Assembly: GCA_000432895.1 (NCBI GenBank)
Contig: FR889416.1
Location: forward strand, 1-8,194
DNA length: 8,194 nt
DNA from: Firmicutes bacterium CAG:449
GTDB taxonomy: Bacteria; Bacillota_I; Bacilli_A; RFN20; CAG-449
Reading direction: 5' to 3'
The translations under genes were made by a program, and so were the position numbers. Each line of letters starts with the position of its first letter. The stretch's first letter is position 1. Positions 1-5,426 of this stretch are shown piece after piece. The notes below the pieces were generated by a model that saw only the letters and a list, made by a program, of their open reading frames with translations, was not told where the DNA came from and ran no database searches.

Positions 1-1223
1 TAATTGAAGCATCTCATCAATTTGCATCAATAACAATATATGGATCAAGACAAGTTGGAAAATCGACTTTAATTGAGAAAATATTTTCAAAAATGGAATA
101 TGTCACACTAGATGATATAGAGGTTAGAGATTATGCACTCAAAGATCCTAAAGGTTTTTTAAAATATTATGGAAAACCATTAATTATTGATGAAATTCAA
201 AAAGCACCTAAACTCTTAGAATATATCAAAATCGAAATAGATGAAATGAAAAAAGCATGTTTAAAAAATAATGAAAAAAATAAATTATTATACGTACTAT
301 CTGGCTCAAATCAATTTGAGCTTCAAGATGCAATTACTGAGTCTTTAGCAGGCAGAACATGTATTTTCAACTTAGCATCTTTATCATACAATGAAATCAA
401 GAAAAGAATTGATCATTCTTCATTTAATCCTGAAATTAATATTTTAAGAGAAAAAGAAAAAAAACTAAATAATAAATATAGATCAAGAAAAGAAATATTT
501 TTAGACATAATGATAGGTGGAATGCCTGAATATGTTGTTAATAAACCAAATAGAGACATGTTTTTTAAATCATATATAACTACATATATAGAAAAAGATG
601 TTAGAAAAATTATCGCAGCAGATAAAGAAACAACATTTATGAATTTTATGAAATACATTGCTTTAAGAACATCTTGCCAATTAGATTATTCAGAAATCTC
701 AAAAAGTATTGGTATTGATGTAAGAACAACAAAATCTTGGATTTCAATTTTAGAAACATCAGGAATTATTAAATTATTACAACCATATGCAAAAAATATG
801 TCGGATAGAATAATTAAAACACCTAAACTTTATTTTATGGATACTGGTTTATGTGCCTATTTATGTGGAATGCCATCTGCAGATATTTTAGAAAAAAGTA
901 CATTTGCTGGTGCTTTTTATGAAACTTATGTAATATCTGAAATTATTAAATCCTATTACAACAATTATAAAGATACATCTAATATTTACTACTATAGAGA
1001 TAAAGATCAATATGAAGTTGACTTAATCATAGAAGAATTTGATTCAATATATCCTATTGAAATAAAAAAAGGAATTAATCCTGTAAGTAGTAATAAAAAA
1101 TTTAAAGTTTTAGAAAAATATAAGAAAAAAGTCAATATAGGTTTAGTTATTGATTCTTCGAATAAAGTATTTCCAATTAATGATGAAGTATATTATTGTC
1201 CAATAGATATTATTGGCTTATAG
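1..1223 (+). CDS. AAA_14/DUF4143-type ATPase, 5' partial
   Basis: The frame is open from the first bases of the window, so the gene begins outside it. An ATG at 93 is internal: the frame upstream of it encodes the Walker A loop GSRQVGKST (bases 42-68), the usual GPRQVGKT site of this family. Walker B follows as LIIDEIQ (about 180-200), then a sensor-like stretch LSGSNQF and an arginine at SLAGR. The C-terminal third has the DUF4143 layout: TYIEKDVR, a small helical or winged-helix-like part, then YEVDLIIE and YPIEIKKG, resembling the PD-(D/E)xK-like fold at the end of these proteins. About 406 residues are visible and probably only 10-30 are missing. The family is common in bacteria and archaea, often in variable regions. 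Its cellular role is poorly defined, and ATP hydrolysis is inferred from the motifs. No signal peptide or membrane segment is seen. It ends in TAG with no strong terminator just after it. Confidence 0.9.
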   Translation, partial: IEASHQFASITIYGSRQVGKSTLIEKIFSKMEYVTLDDIEVRDYALKDPKGFLKYYGKPLIIDEIQKAPKLLEYIKIEIDEMKKACLKNNEKNKLLYVLSGSNQFELQDAITESLAGRTCIFNLASLSYNEIKKRIDHSSFNPEINILREKEKKLNNKYRSRKEIFLDIMIGGMPEYVVNKPNRDMFFKSYITTYIEKDVRKIIAADKETTFMNFMKYIALRTSCQLDYSEISKSIGIDVRTTKSWISILETSGIIKLLQPYAKNMSDRIIKTPKLYFMDTGLCAYLCGMPSADILEKSTFAGAFYETYVISEIIKSYYNNYKDTSNIYYYRDKDQYEVDLIIEEFDSIYPIEIKKGINPVSSNKKFKVLEKYKKKVNIGLVIDSSNKVFPINDEVYYCPIDIIGL

Positions 1224-1552
1224 TTTTATTAATTATTAAAAATTGGCTACATTTTCTTCTAATTATTTTTTATTAAAAAGTTAATTTTTCATATGTAAAA
1301 TTATCAAATTTATCTATTTTTAATAATTATTAACAATAAAACTGCGAAAGTTATTTTATATACTCATAAGTATTATACTATAAAGTATATAATTCGTTTA
1401 TAGTAATAAATAAACTCAATTTTTTTGAATGAAGCCTTGCAACATTTGAGATAAATTTCTACCTTAATTTAAAGATACATTAAAAGCTAATGTCTACGCA
1501 CAAGTACATGCATTAATTTTTATTTATGCACAATAAAATATTCATATAAAAT
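1224..1552. other. AT-rich intergenic region without a gene
   Basis: About 330 bases separate the ATPase stop from the hairpin at 1553. No frame of believable length with a ribosome binding site was found, and no tRNA or rRNA-like segment. The only structure noted is the nested palindrome at 1356-1392. A few runs of A or T could form weak hairpins just after the ATPase stop, but none has a GC-rich stem, so the end of the ATPase transcript is not clear. Confidence 0.6.
1356..1392. repeat. nested AT-rich inverted repeat
   Basis: Nine bases TTATATACT (1356-1364) are perfectly complementary to AGTATATAA (1384-1392). The spacer holds a second, smaller inverted repeat, AGTATTATACT (1369-1379). The result is a concentric palindrome of about 37 bases in a non-coding stretch. 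It could be an operator or a folded RNA element, or chance in AT-rich DNA. No gene directly depends on it. Confidence 0.35.
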
Positions 1553-1597
1553 TTCTATTTCCCAAAATTGAATTTTTTTGTTTTTTGGGAAATAGAA
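1553..1597 (-). terminator. perfect 15-bp hairpin, probable terminator of the minus-strand operon
   Basis: TTCTATTTCCCAAAA at 1553-1567 is the exact reverse complement of bases 1583-1597, with a 15-base loop. The three G-C pairs stand out in this AT-rich DNA. The hairpin lies 33 bases past the stop codon of the last operon gene. On the minus strand it is followed by ATTTTATATG, a short imperfect U-tract. On the plus strand no T-run follows, so it suits the minus-strand operon better than the distant ATPase gene. A remnant of a small mobile repeat is the alternative. Confidence 0.6.
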
Positions 1598-1630
1598 TGC
1601 TTCTTACAAAATTTACACATATTTTTTTTA

Positions 1631-2200
1631 TTAACAGAATTTTTTGAAAAGCGTAACTTTTTTTTCTTGAGATTTAGTAAAACTAATTTTATAAATAATT
1701 ACAACAACTACTTCAACACTTCCACCAAATTCATCATATTCAATGTCTATTTGATTTTTAACATGATTATCAGTAGATAGATTTTTAATTACTTTACCAT
1801 GTTTATCTTTCGTTTTAGACTCTATAGTTGCTACCACGCTTTTAATCTTAAAATACTTTGGATTTTCATAATCAACCTTAATAATAAAATTTAACATTTT
1901 CTTTTTATTAATGATTCCTTTATAAAAGAAACCATTACCATCTAATAAAGAAGCAGTCATTGCAAAATTGCCAGTACTATTTACTTGTTTATCACTAGGT
2001 CTACTATTTTTATTTATTCCTCTATTCTTATTAATTTCTCTGCTCTTATTTATTCCATTGTTTTTAGATTTATTTTTATTATTATAGATAATTCCATCTT
2101 GATAATTGAAGTTAGTTCTAGGGTCAGCAGAGTATCCTGGTGTAGGACCTGGAATATATGATTTTGGAATATATCCTTTATTATTTTTATTACTCCCCAT
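1631..2200 (-). CDS. unrecognised basic Asn/Lys-rich protein, third gene of operon
   Basis: This gene of 189 residues has a strong start: AAAGAGG lies nine bases before the ATG, inside the last codons of the gene upstream, whose stop ends only three bases away. Translation of the two is probably coupled. The N-terminal third is low in complexity and very basic, with a YIPKSYIPGPTPGY segment (about 10-23) and three hexapeptide units of the form INK[SN][RS]x (50-67). From about residue 75 it looks like a folded beta-rich domain, ending in a hydrophobic strand EVVVVIIY and a basic tail. No signal peptide or convincing membrane segment is present. The family is not recognised. A disordered basic arm followed by a small domain could suit a nucleic-acid binding or adaptor role, but this is speculation. 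Confidence 0.75.
   Translation of the reverse strand: MGSNKNNKGYIPKSYIPGPTPGYSADPRTNFNYQDGIIYNNKNKSKNNGINKSREINKNRGINKNSRPSDKQVNSTGNFAMTASLLDGNGFFYKGIINKKKMLNFIIKVDYENPKYFKIKSVVATIESKTKDKHGKVIKNLSTDNHVKNQIDIEYDEFGGSVEVVVVIIYKISFTKSQEKKVTLFKKFC
2000..2053 (-). repeat. three tandem 18-bp units encoding hexapeptides
   Basis: Within the third operon gene, codons 50-67 encode INKSRE, INKNRG and INKNSR in a row, a threefold 18-base repeat that has drifted slightly. It extends a basic, probably disordered linker. Such in-frame units can change copy number by slippage, so length differences between strains would be expected. Confidence 0.6.
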
Positions 2201-2203
2201 ATA

Positions 2204-3295
2204 TTAAAACCTCTTTTCATTTAATCTTGATAAACCATGTTTATACATCAACTCAATATATCTTCTCATAAAGTTAAAAATATAAATAACATTATCCCAT
2301 GTATACATAGGATCTTTTTCAATACTTTGCATTTTAGATAAATGTACATTATTTCTATAATCCTTAAATTTTTGATAATCTGACATAGCCTCATCAGAAA
2401 TCTTAATTACATACTCTCTGCATGTCTTTATTTCATTTTGACTATCTCTTTTGTCTGCTGAATTATCATAAGATAAATTTAAATACTTACGTCCTAGTTC
2501 TGCTTCAAGCGTTTCACAAATACTATAACTTTGAATTATTATTTCTCTATATAAAGCCCTCTTCATTTCATCAGATAAACTGGGTTTAGAATTTTTTATT
2601 AAATCAAAATATAAATATAACTCTTTAATAACTATTGCGACATTATGAGAACATACACTGCTTGTGGTTAACTCTTTTAAATGAAAGTCATTAATAAAGT
2701 ATTCTAAACTATATTCTTTATAATTAAATGAACATATATTTTTGTCATTTAAACTATTATTGAATACTTTTTTATTATCGTAATTCATCACGTTGTTACT
2801 TCCCCCTTTATTGTGATTATTAATATTAAACTGATTTAAAGCTTTCTCAAGTATTAAATCTCCTACACATTGTTTCTTAATTCCATCAAAAGATATATAT
2901 CTTTGTCTAGACAAGAACTCAATTAACTCATGATTAAGTTCTACACAATGAAACGAAAATATAAAGTTATAAAAATCGAGTAGAAGTATTCCATTCCTTT
3001 TCTCATAATATAAATTAACATTTGAAACACTGTTAGTTAAAATGCTACAAATACCAGGTTCTATTTTGCTTTTAAAAGAATAAGAAAAAATTTTTTTATC
3101 TATTTTTATACATGCATTAAGATAATTTATAGCTGCAAAATATAGAAATGCATCTTTAATTGTTCTAATGATACTATTGTAAATGATGTTTTTTGACACT
3201 TTAATCATAGTTTCATCAAGAACAATATTTCTTGCCTGATTCTTCCTACACAAATTATTAAGTTGAAAGAAAAAATTATTAGCATTCATTTCCAT
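2204..3295 (-). CDS. unrecognised helical protein with HEPN-like RNxxH motif, second gene of operon
   Basis: About 363 residues, starting at the ATG two bases after the stop of the upstream gene. A GTG at 3310 would add five residues and overlap that gene; neither start has a good ribosome binding site, so coupling to the gene before is likely. The N-terminal part (about 1-150) mixes predicted helices and strands. An Asn-rich linker (about 155-190) leads to a mainly helical C-terminal domain. That domain contains a helix like YREIIIQSYSICETLEAEL, then DYRNNVHLS with Arg314 and His318, then a final aromatic-rich helix. An R-N-x-x-H motif between two helices recalls HEPN-type domains, many of which are RNases. 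The spacing is R-x3-H rather than the classic R-x4-6-H, so activity is uncertain. No membrane segment is clear. The family is not identified. Confidence 0.75.
   Translation of the reverse strand: MEMNANNFFFQLNNLCRKNQARNIVLDETMIKVSKNIIYNSIIRTIKDAFLYFAAINYLNACIKIDKKIFSYSFKSKIEPGICSILTNSVSNVNLYYEKRNGILLLDFYNFIFSFHCVELNHELIEFLSRQRYISFDGIKKQCVGDLILEKALNQFNINNHNKGGSNNVMNYDNKKVFNNSLNDKNICSFNYKEYSLEYFINDFHLKELTTSSVCSHNVAIVIKELYLYFDLIKNSKPSLSDEMKRALYREIIIQSYSICETLEAELGRKYLNLSYDNSADKRDSQNEIKTCREYVIKISDEAMSDYQKFKDYRNNVHLSKMQSIEKDPMYTWDNVIYIFNFMRRYIELMYKHGLSRLNEKRF
2210..2216 (-). promoter_or_regulatory. Shine-Dalgarno site of the third operon gene, inside the preceding gene
   Basis: On the minus strand AAAGAGG sits nine bases before the ATG at 2200 and overlaps the last sense codons (Glu-Lys-Arg-Phe) of the preceding gene. 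This fixes the start and indicates translational coupling. Confidence 0.7.
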
Positions 3296-3297
3296 AA

Positions 3298-3936
3298 TTA
3301 AATTTTCCACATATCATCGTTTTTATCAAATATATTGTTAGAATTATTTTTATCGTACTGTTTTCTTTCTCCATTTAGTACCGAGCTCAACTCATAAGTT
3401 TTATTATCTGATAATACATACTCAGAATAATTAATGATTCTGCCTAAAAATCCAGATTTATAAGGTTTAGTTTTTATAAACTTATAATCAAATTTAATTT
3501 TAATTGATGAATCATCATTTATATTTGCACTCTTAAGTTTAAGTTCGACTGTTGACCATTTTTTTTGGTTAATATTAAATAAAAATGAACCTAAATCATC
3601 ATAATCGTTTGTATCATAATTAAATACTGAAATATCAGTTAATAGCACCGTAACATTAAATGGAATTTTAGAGTCGAAACCTAACCTATCTCTATATTCA
3701 TACAAATAATTATTTTCTGTTAATTTCCAGCCAAAATCATAATTAGATGATAAGTTTTGTAAGTCATTAAAAGAAATTTTATCAACATTATCAAAGTAAA
3801 CTGAAAAATTAACACCAATCTCCTTATCATAATTATATAGTTTGCATTTTCTAGCTAAAGCAAATTTAAAACGTGTATTTGCATAACTTATTGCTATTTC
3901 AAAATCATCGTTTCCAAATATATCTTCATCTCTCAT
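3298..3936 (-). CDS. unrecognised beta-rich protein, first gene of operon
   Basis: The start is set at the ATG at 3936 (MRDEDIFGN), because AAAGAGG lies eight bases before it; a longer frame from 3999 has no such site and would add a Cys-rich, unlikely leader. The product has 212 residues, is acidic at the N-terminus and carries alternating hydrophobic strands. Residues about 93-153 (FNVTVLLTDISVF, then DDLGSFLFNI, WSTVELKL and IKIKFDYKF) resemble the strand order and W-x-x-L spacing of a C2-like beta sandwich, a weak likeness only. The C-terminus is Asn/Asp-rich and polar. There is no signal peptide. It leads a three-gene operon with a two-base gap to the next ATG, so the three products are probably made together. 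The family is not recognised; a binding or sensor role is possible. Confidence 0.75.
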   Translation of the reverse strand: MRDEDIFGNDDFEIAISYANTRFKFALARKCKLYNYDKEIGVNFSVYFDNVDKISFNDLQNLSSNYDFGWKLTENNYLYEYRDRLGFDSKIPFNVTVLLTDISVFNYDTNDYDDLGSFLFNINQKKWSTVELKLKSANINDDSSIKIKFDYKFIKTKPYKSGFLGRIINYSEYVLSDNKTYELSSVLNGERKQYDKNNSNNIFDKNDDMWKI

Positions 3937-3944
3937 TATTTCAA

Positions 3945-3951
3945 CCTCTTT
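3945..3951 (-). promoter_or_regulatory. Shine-Dalgarno site deciding the operon's first start
   Basis: AAAGAGG on the minus strand, eight bases before the ATG at 3936. It matches the site of the third operon gene exactly and argues for the 212-residue product rather than a 233-residue one starting at 3999. Confidence 0.75.
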
Positions 3952-4133
3952 TCTAAAACAAAGACCTTGACAAAAAAAGCAAGACCTAAATAGGTACAAA
4001 ATACATTATCTTCCATGTCCTATTTTGAAAAGCAATTTAGACGGAAGAAGAAATGTTAACCTTCTTATATAAAGCATTTTATCATTTCACCTTATTGAAT
4101 GCAATAACATACAACATAGTAAAATTGTTTTAA

Positions 4134-4144
4134 TTTTTGTAGGT
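4134..4144 (+). repeat. left terminal inverted repeat of the IS remnant
   Basis: TTTTTGTAGGT here is an exact inverse of bases 5404-5414. The outer boundary is approximate because T-runs flank it and no target duplication confirms it. Confidence 0.55.
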
Positions 4145-4203
4145 TACATAAAAAAAGAAAAAGGCTTATACTTAAGTTGTAACACAAAAAAAAGTCTTTC
4201 CAC

Positions 4204-5400
4204 ATGAGTGTTTTATCATAACTTAATTTAAATTTTGATTCTTTTTTAACAACATCTTTTAAATGTTCAGATGAATATATTTGTACACTAATTTCTAAGA
4301 CACTAGAACAGTTTGATTTAGAACTTGCTGGTACAAGAAGAAAATCATTAAAAATTATAAAGAAAGTTCCTAGAACTATTTTAACATTAAAAGGAAAAAT
4401 AAAATTTAAACATCGGTATTATTACGATGAAACAACTAATGAATATACATATTTGTTAGATTCAATAATTAAAATACCTAAATATTCTAGATTAAGTGAA
4501 GAATTAAAATTGAAAATACTTAATTCACTAGACCATCTTTCTTATGCTGATGCTTGTAAAGACAACCTTCCTCTTGGTTTTGCTATTTCTCAAGTTTCAA
4601 TCTATAACATTATTGATAAATCTTCTATTGAAGTAAAATATACTCCTTTTAAGAAAACATCAAAAAGAATTCATATTCAAATAGATGAAAAATATGTTTC
4701 TATGAAGTCAAAACGACATAAATCAAGCAAAAAAAGAATTTATACTGCCACTATCTTCACAGGTATAAATAAAACTAAGAAAAATAGATATTTTCTTGAA
4801 AATAGGGTTATTATTTCTGCTCGTTCGTTAAATTAATTTTTCTTAAGAATTAATAACACTTTAGTTAATTATTATGAAGTTACTCTTGATGATAAAGTTT
4901 ATATTTCTGGTGATCTTGCCTTATATATTCAAAATTCACCTGATAAAATAACTATTTGTGAAGCTGAATATGTTGCTGATAAATTTCACGTTCAATCATT
5001 AGCTAAAAAAATTATTGGTCAAAAACTTGAATTTGATATTTCTCATTTTGATGATTATATTGAAACTTATTTAAATGCTTTATGCTCATATGAAAGCAAA
5101 AAGGCGTCGATTACTTTACTTTATTTAACTTATTGAACAAAAAACACATCTTCAATAAAAACGTGGCTAAATGATAACTATTTAGGCTGTTCTCAAGAAT
5201 GTATTAATATTCATTATTTTGCTGATAGATTAGATAAAAAAACTAATAATTTTACTACTAAGTCTTTAGATAAACTTTGTAACATTCTTAATGCAAAACA
5301 TAATGGTTTTGATGTTGTTATTTTTTTCAAAATATCCATATGGATATTGATTAGTCTTTTATTTTTATATTATTATGGTTTTATCTTAAGTAAGTCTTAA
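4204..5400 (+). pseudogene. ISLre2-family (UPF0236) transposase pseudogene
   Basis: One reading frame from ATG at 4204 carries a recognisable transposase through three stops: TAA at 4219, TAA at 4834 and TGA at 5134. Family landmarks are, in order: an N-terminal stretch with RTILTLKGKIKFKHRYYY and YTYLLDSIIKIP, a helical region ending SQVSIYNIID, then three acidic sites matching the presumed catalytic core, IHIQIDEKYV (Asp at 4684), YISGDLALYI (Asp at 4912) and ADKFHVQ (Asp at 4978). The frame stays in phase throughout, so decay is by nonsense mutation rather than frameshift. The conserved C-terminal end expected in this family is not visible: after NGFDVV (about 5308-5325) the sequence turns into a hydrophobic run, suggesting deletion. 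A stretch from a TTG at 4453 to 4836 looks open but is only the middle of this pseudogene. Confidence 0.85.
5331..5348. repeat. 18-bp perfect palindrome in the transposase remnant
   Basis: AATATCCATATGGATATT reads the same on both strands. It lies where the transposase likeness stops and about 65 bases inside the right end of the element. It may mark the joint of an internal deletion, or be a binding site or the remains of another short insertion. Confidence 0.5.
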
Positions 5401-5403
5401 TTT

Positions 5404-5414
5404 ACCTACAAAAA
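5404..5414 (-). repeat. right terminal inverted repeat of the IS remnant
   Basis: ACCTACAAAAA, the inverse of the left end at 4134-4144. It sits between the transposase remnant and the stop codon of the Sel1-repeat gene. Confidence 0.55.
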
Positions 5415-5426
5415 ATCAATTCAATG

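Larger units (their letters stand above)
4134..5414 (+). mobile_element. degenerate ISLre2-family insertion sequence
   Basis: Short inverted ends bracket a broken UPF0236/ISLre2-type transposase. TTTTTGTAGGT at 4134-4144 is perfectly inverted at 5404-5414. Further inside, CTTATACTTAAG on the left (4165-4176) resembles the inverse of the right-hand CTTAAGTAAG (5385-5394), so the ends look related beyond the first 11 bases. No target-site duplication could be found, which suggests age or later rearrangement. The right end is 12 bases past the stop codon of the Sel1-repeat gene, and the left end lies about 200 bases upstream of the three-gene operon. The element is not expected to move by itself. 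Confidence 0.75.

Noticed and set aside
3984..3995. ACCTAAATAGGT as an operator
   Set aside because: Only five-base arms; too short to separate from chance.
3937..3999. Extended N-terminus for the first operon protein
   Set aside because: No ribosome binding site precedes 3999, while a strong one precedes 3936; the extra residues are Cys-rich and look non-coding.
4003..4035. Promoter for the three-gene operon (TTGCTT and GATAAT on the minus strand)
   Set aside because: The spacing of 19 bases and the weak boxes are not convincing in DNA this AT-rich.
4453..4836. An open stretch of 127 codons that could be taken as a small gene
   Set aside because: It starts at a TTG without a ribosome binding site, and the same frame continues with transposase sequence on both sides; it is the middle of the pseudogene.
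5134..5136. TGA read as tryptophan (mycoplasma-type code)
   Set aside because: All tryptophans in the intact genes are TGG, which would be very unlikely in an AT-rich genome using TGA for Trp.
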